A stretch of 64,000 bases of DNA from Saccharomycopsis fibuligera x Saccharomycopsis cf. fibuligera (GCA_001936135.1 CP012817.1:1922001-1986000), one strand, 5' to 3'. Shown: positions 19,075 through 29,916, counted from the stretch's first letter. The notes: generated from the letters alone by a model not told the origin. Made by a program: numbers and translations.

Positions 19075-20228
19075 GATGGAACAGTAACAATGTTGAGTGG
19101 TATGATGGAGGCGCAGCAATAAATCAGATGCTAAACGTGAACATTCAACGTTTGAAAACGTTTGAAGAACAAATGTTGGCCAAAAGGGACAGAAGACGAG
19201 GAATAGTCAGAAAACTCTTCGAAACGTGGGAAGTGACAAAGAGTATATCCAGGCGGCCATGAAAGTATTTATAGAGACAGCATTGGTACTTGTGAAAAAG
19301 AAGAAAGCACACGAACGTAGAAAACACACTAAAAAAAAAAAAAAAAGAATATATTGGCACCGTTTGCAGTAAGTCGATCTTTCAAAATCGGAGTAGTGCT
19401 GCATCTCACTGCCATTATCTTTCAGCAAAAACGCCAATCAATGCGTACTGTTTATGGCTACCAGAGATGCAGGTTTTTTTTCCATTCAGGGTGCACTGGC
19501 AAGATCCAGCAATAATCAAACAAAACGGAATACCTAAAGAGACAAATAATTAGTCTAAAGACAGCCCAATTACTTCTTTTCAATGTTTCTTTTTTACTTT
19601 TTTTTTTTTTCATTCGTTTTGTTTTTTCCAACCAATTTATTTTATTTATTATTGCAGTACAAAAGGCGCTAACTCACCAGGTTGTTCGCCAACATTGCTG
19701 CAGAGCTCAGGCTCTCTCAAAGCGACACGCTAGCGGCATTTGCAGCGCGGTGTCTCAGCTAAATTGCCAACGGTTCAGAAGAACAAAATAGGGCGCAGCG
19801 CCATGCAAGTTTCGCAGACACAATCATCCACAGAGGTCCAGACACATTCAACATTAAAATCGAGGCGTGCTAACTGAAAACAATAACCGAGCACAAACCA
19901 CAAGCACAAATAGTAACCCAAATTACGTTATTCGGCACTGTACAAACGGGGCCGTGCACTGCCTTATAAAATTCAACATTGCTTCTCTTTCTTTGCCTTA
20001 GCCACCCCAAGTTTTGTATTGTTGTCCCTCTTACACCATAGTACAGTATGGCATGTCCTGCCATTATTTGTATTGCTTTGCTGCGTTATTCCTCATCTAG
20101 AGCATGCTAAATAAAAGCATAGCAATAGCGCCGACAATGCCCATATATAGGCACCAGAGCCCTTGCAATGGGAATTCTCGCGTAGAAGAGTTTTTTGTCT
20201 TTATTCTTTGGTCCCGCCTTTGAACAGC
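19075..20228. other. Intergenic region upstream of the YTH gene, downstream of XRS2
   Basis: 1.15 kb, tandem orientation. It should hold the YTH-gene promoter (right of 19075) and the XRS2 3' UTR (left of 20229). Poly-A/T tracts lie at about 19331-19346 and 19599-19610. A moderately GC-rich block spans 19670-19760. No RNA gene or open frame was supported. Confidence 0.6.
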
Positions 20229-23200
20229 TCATCCTCTTCTGAATCTGAATTTAGGCGCATTGTGCACTCCATCAGCATCATCGTCTTCTTCTTCGTCTTC
20301 ATCCACATTTATGACATCCTGTGCAGTATTGTCGTTTGCTCTGTACTGCCTAGTATTTCTTTTAGGCACAGTCCGCGTAGCGCTACTATTCCATGTTCCT
20401 TGAGTCGCAGCAGTAGCAGTAGCAGTAGCAGTAGCAGCGTTAGTCTTTTTTCCAATATCCAAACTAACTTTATCTTGGCTATCCTCTTCGTCAGAATTGA
20501 CAAATAGGCTTTGGCTTTGACCTCTGCTGAATCTAAATTGTGAAGCTCGCAGTACTGCCTCAGAATCATTACCATTGCCATTATTGTTGTTGATATCGAC
20601 GTCAATGGATTGCCGTTGATCAGCGTTATTAGCAGCAACCTGATTTTGCATGGCAAAATCTTCGTCCTCATCAATATGCACATATTCATGTTCCTTTGTT
20701 GGGTCGAAAGTATCAAACGAGACGTATGCTTTATAAATAGAATTTCCATAACCGCTATTAGAGCGCGCCAACTGAGATTTATCGGCTTTTTTTTTGTGTT
20801 TGACAAACCGTTTAAAGTTTTTTCGAGTAGACCAATCTCGATAAGTGCCATTATTAGCTTGTTGCTGGAAGTTAGGAAGCTGGCGTTGCTGTTTCTGCAA
20901 AGCAATAGGAGCAACTGATCTTGCTTTTACCTCAAATTCTTCTACTTTGACTTTACGTCTAATTTTTTCAATTTCCTCATTATTAATTTGGGCATCACCA
21001 ATAACGCCAAAATCTTTTTTAATGTTATTTTTCACAGTTTCTTTGGCTTTTTTGACTGCTTCTTCAAGAGACAACTTTGGGCTTTTTTCATCTTTTTTGA
21101 TATTGTTTGATAATTTTGCATCATTTGTCGTCTTTGAACTTTTTCTCTCCATATGACCAGTCTCAACCGTCTCTGTTCTAGAAGAAACAGGGCTCTTTTG
21201 TTGATCATCGTCAATGGTAACATCAACATCAACCTTTAGTTCTTTTTGCTGATCATTTGCTTCTCCGTTGGAGATCCCAGCAGCAACATCAACATCAACA
21301 TCAACTTTTGCCTCCGATACGGCCAATTTGGAAGGAGCCTGATATTCAGCTTCTTGGCGCTTAGCCAGACCCTGAGATAGATTAAATAAATCATCAATTG
21401 CCACATTATTTACTCTTTTTCTTCGCCTTTGAGTCAGAGAAAGTTGAGTTTGAGTTTCTTTCGGTGCTTCACTAGACGAAGCCGATATTGGCACTGCCAG
21501 TGTTTCCTTGAGAGGAGTATTTTCAGCGGTTGACTCTCCAGTAGAAGTTACTATTTGATCAAGCCCATTAGGAAGATTTTTTAGCAATATGTTCGATAAA
21601 CGCTTTGTTTTTTGTCTATCCTTCAATCTTTTTTTGATAAATTTGTCATGCTCATTATTTGTGATGCTTTCATTGGGTGGCTCGTAATTTGTAACAGTTT
21701 CAACAGGTTGCTCGATTATGTGATCTGGCACATCTTCAACTTTGATTTCCGGCTCATTTGCTTTCTTTTCTGTAGGTGCTTCTAAAAAGGTGATATCGTT
21801 TGATTCTCTCTCTGTCTTTACTTCTACTGGTGGGACTGGTGATGGGCTACCGACAAAAAAAGCCATAGTGTCCAATGGCCTAACCTGGCTTCGCGCTACT
21901 CTTTTTCTTTTTGATTTTGTACTCATAGTTGCAGTTCCAGGGCCATTTGAATCTGAAACAGTCGTAGCAGATGCAGTACCAAATTCAGCAACAGTAGGCT
22001 GAACAAAGCCAACACTAGAACTTTTTGATGCTTGCTTTAATAATACCAAAGGATTAATGTCCTTGATGGCCACGAAAAACTCCTTGTTAGTAATTAAAGA
22101 AGCCCCAAGCTTTTCTGCTGTCTTGCGCATAATTTTATAGTGAAGTTTCTCCACGGGATCGTTTTCATCAGTGGTGATTGTCTTTATAAATATAATTTTA
22201 CTATTATTGGGCACTGTACCTTTAGTTGTGCAAAAATTGTATAATTTGTCAATGCCAGTAGCGAGAGCATCTTCATATTCTTGTGTCTTTAAGTTGACAT
22301 GTTTGATTAAATCGAAATACTTGGTTTTGCCTGAAGCAGATTCGATAATTTCTTTCAAGTGGTCCAATTGAATTTGACTGGTGATTATAAATGTTAAGTT
22401 ACTAAATAATGATTTGCGCTTAGAATTCACTTTGAAGGCGGCTTCAGGCACAAAATCATTAAAGTTTGGGAAACTTTTGCCAAAATCGTATTCTAATAAG
22501 CTTATATTTCTTGGAAGTTTTCTATTTTGAATAATAACGTCATCTGAGTTATAAATTTCTCTAGTAACAAAATTTTTGCTCTGGCGTTTAATTTCATCCA
22601 CGAATTCAATTGATACAATTGGCAAATTCTTCACCATGGACAACGTAAGTTTTGATGATAATTTTGTGGTTTTCAAAAAATGAGTAGTACTATCATTAAT
22701 CGCAGCGGTCCTTCCTATATCTAACCCGTACAATGCTTCGTTCAAGTAATCTGACACTGGTTTGCTATTAGTTTCACTGATTTTATCATCAGCAGAGTAC
22801 GCAATATTCAAGGGCACCCATCTTAAGAGCAACTGCACCGTGCCCTTTCTATCACTGCCTAGCACTATCTTCACAGGAGATTTGTCAAATTGAACAGTTT
22901 TTGGGTTTTCTGGCGATTGCTTGTATTTGATATTGTCATTGATTGTGGTTTTGGTTCGGCCGCATACGGTGATGTTCAATTTTGAAATGTGATTTGCACC
23001 TGGAGAAGGTCGCTGATCGACTTTGAAAACGAGCTGTTTACCAGATATGAATTTTTGGTAAATGCAAATGAACACTTTTGAGTTAGTATTTTAGGTTGAA
23101 GTTGGTATGTGGCTTCTTCATAAACTCAAATTTCCACTAATACTTACGATCCACATCACGACCAACTGAATATTCTTTACCAGGAAATAACCATTTTTCT

Positions 23201-23339
23201 ACAGCGCCTAAAAGCATGTTAGTATTAAAGGCAAAAACAACAAAACATGTAGACAAAAGCGAAGCCAAGCCAAGCATAGCAAAATAAAGCAAAACGTACC
23301 TCCATTTTCTCGCAAGCTGGGCACAGTAGCAATCCACAT
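20229..23339 (-). CDS. XRS2: Mre11-complex subunit Xrs2/Nbs1 (three exons)
   Basis: Xrs2/Nbs1 brings Mre11-Rad50 to DNA breaks and activates Tel1/ATM. I reconstruct three exons: 23339-23300 (ATG TGG ATT), 23207-23148 and 23074-20229, giving 981 aa. Introns have GTACGT and GTAAGT donors and TACTAAC branch boxes at 23218-23224 and 23082-23088. Exon 2 supplies the FHA start (EYSVGR) and exon 3 continues with FISGKQLVFKV, so the FHA domain is intact only after splicing. BRCT-like regions follow (about 95-340). Near the end the Mre11-binding motif KNFKRFVK (about 20800-20825) is clear. The last residues, PKFRFRRG after an acidic run, fit the FxF/Y Tel1-binding motif. The middle is disordered with Ala-Thr repeats. 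The unspliced frame begins at GTG 23075, inside the intron-2 acceptor, so it is not a start. The intron-2 acceptor (AAAAG) is only 8 nt from the branch A. Confidence 0.88.
23075..23147 (-). other. XRS2: XRS2 intron 2
   Basis: 73 nt. Donor GTAAGT at 23147, branch TACTAAC at 23082-23088, acceptor AAAAG ending at 23075. The acceptor is the only nearby AG that keeps the reading frame and FHA continuity. The next AG (CAG, about 40 nt downstream) shifts the frame. Confidence 0.7.
23208..23299 (-). other. XRS2: XRS2 intron 1
   Basis: 92 nt. Donor GTACGT at 23299, branch TACTAAC at 23218-23224, acceptor TTTTAG ending at 23208. Splicing joins a 40-nt first exon (MWIATVPSLRENG) to the FHA-encoding exon in frame. 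Confidence 0.85.
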
Positions 23340-23865
23340 TATTCCTTTGTCAAAACAAAGGCCTAGGCTTATTGATGTCTGAATGCGAATACTGGCATAG
23401 ACTCTAGAATCCTTTGACTTTAAGACAATCTTTTTGGAGGTTATTGTGACTTTCCAGTTTTTTTTCGTGCTTTTCCTGGATCCTCATGGACCCACTCCAC
23501 CGGTGCTTCAGAAATAAATATACCTATATCTAATATTCTTATGGCACTTAGAATCAAAGTAGTGGATGCTGTAGACCTAATTTGCCTCTCTCAGCTCTAC
23601 ATATCTTTTGCTCCATTTGTTACTTTTCGTTCCGTGTATTCTATTCCGTACAATTGAATATAACTGCTCTACACTATACCGTTCATCGCTGCCGTTTTTT
23701 CGGTCCACCAAAACGATGACATCGGCGATGAGCTGCATGAAAAATAAAAAAAATAATAAAAAAAAAATTCATGCTAAAAAAAAAAACCCAGAAAAAAGAG
23801 TGTCTAATTCAACGATATAATAAACTTCAGACTATCATATTACTAAACCCCGAATACCTACAATC
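23340..23865. other. Divergent promoter region XRS2/SHQ1
   Basis: 526 bp between divergent starts. It contains a perfect PAC motif (listed separately) and A-rich tracts at 23738-23795, nearer to SHQ1. Nothing else is recognised. Confidence 0.65.
23725..23734 (+). promoter_or_regulatory. PAC element (GCGATGAGCT) upstream of SHQ1
   Basis: Exact match to the PAC motif, the Dot6/Tod6-type site typical of ribosome-biogenesis promoters, 131 bp before the SHQ1 ATG. It is followed by an A-rich stretch (tgaaaaataaa) like a degenerate RRPE. Its place before an H/ACA snoRNP assembly gene fits the ribosome-biogenesis regulon. Confidence 0.6.
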
Positions 23866-25737
23866 ATGTTGACTCCATTCTTCGAAGTTTCGCAAAACGA
23901 TGAGTTTGTCATTATTAGTGCTAAAATTCCAAACTTGAAATTCAACAACAAGTCCTTACAGCTTACCGTTGACGGTCCATTATTTATTTTTTACCTATCC
24001 CCATACTACTTGAGACTTAGATTCAATCAGCAGCTTTTAAACGAAGAAGATCAACCAGATTTTGACTTGGAAAGTGGAAAAGAAATTATTAAGAAGCAAA
24101 AGACAAGTTATGATGTTGATAACGAACGTTTAGTCATGCATGTGCCTAAAAAGACCATTGGTGAACATTTCACTGATTTGGAATACAGCCATAAGTTGAT
24201 GTCAAATGCTGTTGAAGTGAAAGTACCAACTAATTTGGGTGTTGCCGCAGACGCAAATGATGTCCAAATAAAGGAGGTTGTAGGGGGCCAGAGCGTTTCT
24301 GCTGAGAAGCAGCCCCAGACACAAACTCAACAATCCAGACCCAAAAAAATGATTGAAGAAATAGACATCAATGATCTTTCATTAACTACTGATGATATTA
24401 AAAAGCATATCGAGAATTTTGAAGAATCTACTGGCGAAGATTTCAATTGGCAGTTCAAGCAAGACTTTAGTAGTCAAAAGGTCACAGATTCTAACGTACA
24501 TTATGGCTTCAACAATCAGTATAACCAGGTTATTGAGAATTCTGTACTTAATGGATCAAATGATATTAACGAACTAACAAATCCTGGACTTTTATCTGAG
24601 GACGAGCGTATCACTGAAAGGAAAATCAAGGAAAATTATTCTTTTAACGAAGATATTTACGTGGCGCACTATTTGCTTGCCAAGTATGGCGATCAGGAAA
24701 ACGATTACGATTACCAGTTGTTGAACGATTCTATAAATTGGAAAAATCCAATCAAGAGCGCATATTTGAAATGGGCCAAAGAACAGCAGCAATCTAAAAC
24801 TGCGTCGGCGTTTCCAAAAGTTGAATACTCTAAGGAGATCCAAAAGCTAATGATTGAGCTTCCAAAGGCTACTAAAAACTACGACATAAAGGATATCAGA
24901 CCTGTCTACTATTTTATGGTTTCATTAATTTTTGCATATAATCTTAACTTACGAATCAATCAAGGTGAAGACAACGTGGATTCTGCTTGGTTGGTGGGTA
25001 AAATTCTTCCACAATTTGCGTACTTGGATAATAAATTTGTTTCAGCCACCCAACATGCTGAAGCCAATTCCGGAAATGCTAACGATATTGTGATTAAAGC
25101 GCCTGGTTTGGAAAATAATGAAATAAGGCAAGTTTCAAGCACTACGTTTCATAACAGCGGCGCATCTTCAACAAGCAATAACAATACTGACAAACCAGAC
25201 TTTAATGTTCTCAAAGAATTGGTTATAACGTTGGTGAAACGTTCTCTAATATATCCGCTTCACCGTCACTTTGCACTCGTTGCCAAAGCTCTTGAAGACA
25301 CGTATTATACGCTACGCTACGGATGGAAAAAAATCATTGAAGTTTTATTCACTGTTAGAGAACTTTTCCGCAAACACTCAAGCTACTATGTGTATAATAT
25401 TGTCTGGCTCAATGATTTGCTCAATTTTGTTATTCTTAATGTGGATAGCCAGCAGGTCAGTGCTGGGATGCTCAGGTATTTCAGTCACGAATTTCACAGT
25501 TTGACCAAGAGTCTCGATAAAAACGATGTGGTTTTCGAGAAATTGAATATGGGCAATGATGATGAGGACGAGGAGATGCAAGATTCTGCTGCTCCTGGGA
25601 ATGCTAAAGACGGCAATGGCAACAGCGGCGATGTCAATCGTGAGCAGGAAGATGTCGAGCTTTTGGAAACTACCACGTTAGCCCAACTAGAGATGATCGC
25701 CGAGGAACTATACAAGGACTCGCAAACAAGTGCTTAG
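23866..25737 (+). CDS. SHQ1: Box H/ACA snoRNP assembly chaperone Shq1
   Basis: Shq1 shields newly made Cbf5/dyskerin from RNA until H/ACA particles assemble, and is needed for rRNA pseudouridylation. The 623-aa protein begins with a CS/p23-like domain (residues 1 to about 120: MLTPFFEVSQNDEF, LSPYYLRLRF), which aligns well with yeast Shq1. A charged linker follows, then the helical Shq1-specific domain (about 255-560: HYLLAKYGDQENDYDY, YYFMVSLIFAYNLNLRINQGE, SLIYPLHRHFALV, TLRYGWKKIIEVL). The acidic C-terminus is common to the family. The length slightly exceeds the S. cerevisiae protein, through the linker and a Ser/Asn insertion near 420. I find no in-frame CTG codon. The stop codon is the first of three in-frame TAG codons in a tandem repeat. 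Confidence 0.95.
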   Translation: MLTPFFEVSQNDEFVIISAKIPNLKFNNKSLQLTVDGPLFIFYLSPYYLRLRFNQQLLNEEDQPDFDLESGKEIIKKQKTSYDVDNERLVMHVPKKTIGEHFTDLEYSHKLMSNAVEVKVPTNLGVAADANDVQIKEVVGGQSVSAEKQPQTQTQQSRPKKMIEEIDINDLSLTTDDIKKHIENFEESTGEDFNWQFKQDFSSQKVTDSNVHYGFNNQYNQVIENSVLNGSNDINELTNPGLLSEDERITERKIKENYSFNEDIYVAHYLLAKYGDQENDYDYQLLNDSINWKNPIKSAYLKWAKEQQQSKTASAFPKVEYSKEIQKLMIELPKATKNYDIKDIRPVYYFMVSLIFAYNLNLRINQGEDNVDSAWLVGKILPQFAYLDNKFVSATQHAEANSGNANDIVIKAPGLENNEIRQVSSTTFHNSGASSTSNNNTDKPDFNVLKELVITLVKRSLIYPLHRHFALVAKALEDTYYTLRYGWKKIIEVLFTVRELFRKHSSYYVYNIVWLNDLLNFVILNVDSQQVSAGMLRYFSHEFHSLTKSLDKNDVVFEKLNMGNDDEDEEMQDSAAPGNAKDGNGNSGDVNREQEDVELLETTTLAQLEMIAEELYKDSQTSA

Positions 25738-25820
25738 TTTTGTGCTTAGTTTTGTGCTTAGTTTTGTGTGCAAGTTTTGTGTGCAAGTTTTGTGTGCAAG
25801 TTTTGTGCGCAAGTTTTGTG
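25736..25820. repeat. Minisatellite overlapping the SHQ1 stop codon
   Basis: Seven imperfect tandem units of 12-13 bp, AGTTTTGTGCTT drifting to AGTTTTGTGTGCA. The first units are 12 bp long and each contains TAG in the SHQ1 frame (25735-25737, 25747-25749, 25759-25761), giving three stacked stops. Confidence 0.92.
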
Positions 25821-26773
25821 GAGTGCACGCAATTCTTTGTAAACGGCAGTCTTAGATGTCGAGTGCTTCACATTTGCAGTAAACTTGGCAACTTAATAGA
25901 TGCTTTGTTTTGAATTTTCAGTAATCTCAAGCTACGTGTACTTGCACAACAACATTGGGGTTGTTTGCATCAGTAAGCACGCCAACATGTTCTTTAAATC
26001 AAAGAGATGCGAGACCTGAAGTGCCGTCAACTCCGGCGCAGCGTGCTTTCAACATTGGTGAAAACCGGCACAGGGTATAGCCCCCCCTGAATACTGACTA
26101 ATAACGTCAACATTGCTATTAATCTTGAAATTACATTAGAAAAGACATGGGTGAAATACTCCGTGTTCCCGGGACATTACTATATATAGTATATGGAATT
26201 GCGATGCCGCCAAAATAGTCACCCGGCCTCGGCCGTTGAGTGTCAGTCGAGTTGACAGCCCCGGGATGCACACGAAAAATTGGCATAGGACGCAGTTAAA
26301 CTCCAATCGCCAGAATAACATTGTTAGCCGACTGATAGCACTTTACAGCGATATGCACGGCAGTCACTTGAGTCACTCCAGCCGACCGTAGTCTACCCGC
26401 ACCGCCGCACAACCACGTACGGCAAACCGCACCACTTTCCCGCCCGTCTCCGTATTTAGGCTGAAAGTCCCGAGAGAAAAAACTAAACAGCGTTAACAAA
26501 ACACAAGAAAAAGCCAAAACCTGGAGAGCAAATTTTTTATACGCTCTTCTCCAGTTTTGGATCCTCCTATTTATAACCGCAGGATCTCGCCCCCAGATTT
26601 CAAACATCCTCTTTATTTTCTGTAACTTTGAACGTCGTTTTTCCCGCTGGATTCAAAATATCTTCTGTCTACTACTCACAGTTCATTTTTTCATACCTGC
26701 CTGCTGTTTGTCTTTACAAAAACAAAAGCTCCTTCACTCAACGTACCTGTCCTCTTATCCATTTGCCAACACC
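25738..26773. other. SHQ1-PEX20 intergenic region, PEX20 promoter
   Basis: 1.04 kb. It starts with the minisatellite. The part from about 26200 to 26460 is relatively GC-rich, with CCGGCCTCGGCCG and CCCGGG blocks, followed by a pyrimidine-rich leader (26600-26770) before the PEX20 ATG. A TATATATAGTATA box lies near 26180, but it is about 600 bp from the ATG. Confidence 0.6.
26227..26232 (+). promoter_or_regulatory. CCTCGG fatty-acid-response core upstream of PEX20
   Basis: One CCTCGG, the core recognised by Ctf1/FarA-type zinc-cluster regulators of fatty-acid and peroxisomal genes in ascomycetes, about 540 bp before PEX20. Its embedding in a CCGG-rich palindrome-like block supports a zinc-cluster site. 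A single 6-bp hit can arise by chance. Confidence 0.35.
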
Positions 26774-28165
26774 ATGTCCATGTTCAGTGAACCTGCCTCT
26801 TGCGGGCCTTCTAGCTCTGTGCAAAAACTAACTTCTTTCGCAACCTCTGGCAACGTGATAAACAATGACTATAATACAAGACTCAACCAGCAAGCTAGTG
26901 GAAGTCTTCGCAACACCGGTTTTGCCGCTAACCATCTCAACACTCTAGACAATAGACTTGAAAACGATTTCAACCATTTCGCGCAGCATCCCCGTTCCCA
27001 CCAACGTTTACAGCAACAGCAGCCGCATCAAAATGACTTTTTTCTTGGTGGTGGCCAAAGATTAGCTGCACCTGGTCAAAATCAGCTGGCTTTTAGACAA
27101 GCCTCAAATTTCAGCACTCCTCGTCAAGTTACTGGCGCGCCGCTCAATAGCAATACCGCTGTTGCTGCTCATCAAACCAGTAAGTCCAACGAGGCTGCTT
27201 CTTGGATCAGTGACTTTTCCACTCTTCATCTTGACAGTTTCCCGTCTCCGGCAGCTTCTGCTACTGCGAATACTCTCTCTCCGCAACTCGGTGGCAGAAA
27301 TGCCGGGTTTGCTGAGTCACCATTCGCGTCAGCGACGGTAATGCAGCCTCATGCAAATGTAAATGCTAATGCATATGCAAATGGATATGCAGCTGCGCCC
27401 CGTCCCGGTTTGTTCCGCTACAATACCGCTACAACTGCTACCACTAGCCATATGGCCAATATTTCCAACATGAGTGAACATCAGCAGTTACATCATACTG
27501 AAGCAGAGCTTGGGCTTGATGTTGAGATGGATTTGTTCGATCAAGCATTCAGCGATATCGAGGCGCAAATGGCTGAAGCATCAGCGGTTGCAACCCAGGC
27601 TGCAACCCAGGCTGCTACTACTAGCGCAACCGCATCCACACCTAAATCATTACCAGAACTGGTTTTGTCTGTTGATAATAACATTAATGCGCTTGCTGGT
27701 TCTTCATCAACACAGGAATACACTCATCAGCATCCGGAAAACCATATGTTATCGAACATTGCGGCTAAGATTGCTAATACCATGGAATCTAAACAAGAAA
27801 CCCTGGAAATGGAATCCAAATTTAAGAATTCTAGTTTTTTGAAATTGATGAATAGAATATCAAGTAAGCAGGTGGGGCTTTCGGAAAACGGCAGAGGTCT
27901 AATCAATACTTCTACAGGAATGGACATCAATAAGCACAATCAACAGCAACTGTTGGCAAGTGATCCAGTCGCTATTGAAGCTCAGGACGGTAATGGTCTA
28001 CCAGATCCACTTAGCTTTTTGCAAGATGGTGACGTTTTAGAATCATCTGATCAAGTGAGAAATTTGCTTAATGAACGTATTAGTAGAGCTAATGGTGATC
28101 ATATTCTTCCTAGAGACATTCACGATATCAGCAGAGACTACAGACATGACGATGATGCTTTTTAA
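26774..28165 (+). CDS. PEX20: Peroxisomal PTS2 import co-receptor Pex20
   Basis: Pex20 works with Pex7 to carry PTS2 proteins to the peroxisome and is recycled by ubiquitination. The 463-aa product opens with the family signature SCGPSSSVQKL. Cys10 corresponds to the conserved cysteine used for monoubiquitination and recycling, and Lys18 to the backup polyubiquitination lysine. A WISDF pentapeptide at 144-148 is the WxxxF/Y motif that binds Pex14/Pex13. The region about 355-385 (SKFKNSSFLKLMNRISSKQVGL) fits the C-terminal Pex7-binding segment. The rest is disordered, Gln/Ala/Asn-rich, with Ala-Asn repeats (27351-27391) and Ala-Thr-Gln repeats. The longer frame begins at TTG 26708, so the ATG at 26774 is chosen. 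It fits the family's conserved N-terminus. Confidence 0.9.
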   Translation: MSMFSEPASCGPSSSVQKLTSFATSGNVINNDYNTRLNQQASGSLRNTGFAANHLNTLDNRLENDFNHFAQHPRSHQRLQQQQPHQNDFFLGGGQRLAAPGQNQLAFRQASNFSTPRQVTGAPLNSNTAVAAHQTSKSNEAASWISDFSTLHLDSFPSPAASATANTLSPQLGGRNAGFAESPFASATVMQPHANVNANAYANGYAAAPRPGLFRYNTATTATTSHMANISNMSEHQQLHHTEAELGLDVEMDLFDQAFSDIEAQMAEASAVATQAATQAATTSATASTPKSLPELVLSVDNNINALAGSSSTQEYTHQHPENHMLSNIAAKIANTMESKQETLEMESKFKNSSFLKLMNRISSKQVGLSENGRGLINTSTGMDINKHNQQQLLASDPVAIEAQDGNGLPDPLSFLQDGDVLESSDQVRNLLNERISRANGDHILPRDIHDISRDYRHDDDAF

Positions 28166-29916
28166 GCATTATTAAATAGTATTGAAAATGCTTTATGTTT
28201 GATAAATGATTTACACGTTTTTGCATGTCTGCTTGTTTCTGCTTTTAGTTTCGATTCTTTATTCGTGATTTTTGAGTTTGGTTAGGTTTTGTTTTTTTTT
28301 CTTTCTTTCTTTTTATGACTTTACTTTTGCATTCGCTTACTCTAGACCGTTCCTTATGGATATATTTTGCATTGATTTGTATTATATGGCTTATCGCTTA
28401 ATTATCTTTTTCCTTTTTCTTTGCTTTGCTCACTGGTCTTTCCGTTCTGTTTTAACCAGTATAATGATACTCTCTTGTTATGTTTATTTGCTCTTAAAAG
28501 TCATTATCCCAGTCGCTTATCATTAGTATATTTATCTTGATTGGCTTAATGCAAAACAATTTTGTTATTTTTATAGTCAATAAAATAATTCAATAATTCA
28601 ATAATTCAATAATTGATTTGTATGTCCGTATTTTGCCATGAATTTTTAGTCTCATTTTTGTCCTTCTGTCCCCCCAATCGAAAAACAAGCATAAAGCAAA
28701 AGCGAAGAGCCTCGCCAGCATATAGTGGGCAGTATTCTTTTCAAAAAATGTTTTGCTAACTATCACTATTTTGTCGTCAAATTTCTTTGTAGAAGGGTGC
28801 CCGAAATAACTAAAGAGACAAAGATAGCTTGTTCAAATTGACGTTATTATCTATGCAGTCGTATATCTGCGCAAAATAAGTGAGCGCCTTAGCTTTTGAT
28901 CACTGCTTTTCATCTTCATCATAGATGTATATCACATACTACATATTATACACTATAATTTTTATATCAATATTTTCTTATTTAGTCGAATGTCACAACG
29001 TCTCACAATGTCTCGTATCAGTAACCGCACTAAAATTTCGACTAATATAGTAATATGGTAGTATAATAGTAACAGAAACAGGGATAAAAAAGATAGTAAA
29101 AAACACAACGAAGATAAAACTAAGTGACAGTTAAAAGAAAAAAAAGAAAGGATAACAAAAGAAAAACACAACATTATCAAAAAACAAGGATACAGAAAAC
29201 CCAAAAGCAATAACGAGGATATTATACTGAGTTTATGGAAAGAGAAAAGAAACGATACATTGGAAAAAGATAATACAATAAAACGCGAGAAAAAAAAAAT
29301 AATAAATAGTAAGAAGAAAACACAGAAGAAAATGGTGATAGTTTATGAGAATGGCGCTGATGGAAAAAGTAACAATAGTGACGTGGAGAATAAAGATAAA
29401 CTGGAAAATAGGAAGACATGAATAAATTATAAACCAAATACAAAGCGTGACTGAATTGTTGAAACATGAAAATCAAACAAACTGGTAAGTCATTCAATTA
29501 ACCGTTTTGTAGCATAGAAGTTTCTTTTTTGACCTGCTACACTTTTGCTTAATGTTTATGGCGTGTATAATGTGTTTTATGAAAAAAAAAGTCATAAGGG
29601 TGATAGATGAGCTGAAACCCAGGCTGAGTTTTACTTGTTGATGTATACTATTCGTTAACAGTCAAGAAAACGATGCATATATGCTGTCACATTTTGACAA
29701 GATTTAACGAAAAAAGACGCTATGTTCACTGCTTATAAAAAGAAAACCGCACATTAAGGAACTTCTAGTAGCGCACTACTGGATTGGAAAACACTGTATA
29801 GATTTCCATTAAATGATAGAAACTAACCGTTTAACCATGTACGTTCAAAGTCTTGTCAAAACGAGTAATCGATACTGAAATTGTTAGCCCAAAATGTAAA
29901 CAAGCTATTCCAAAAA
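28166..29916. other. Convergent intergenic region PEX20/TDA11-like gene
   Basis: 1.75 kb of AT-rich sequence between 3' ends, unusually long for converging genes. T-rich on the left (28240-28560) and A-rich on the right (29040-29330), as expected for two 3' UTR-type tails. It contains an AATAATTC tandem repeat (28584-28614). No protein or RNA gene was seen. Confidence 0.6.
28584..28614. repeat. Tandem 8-bp repeat AATAATTC
   Basis: Three full copies plus a partial fourth in the PEX20 3' region. Confidence 0.9.
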
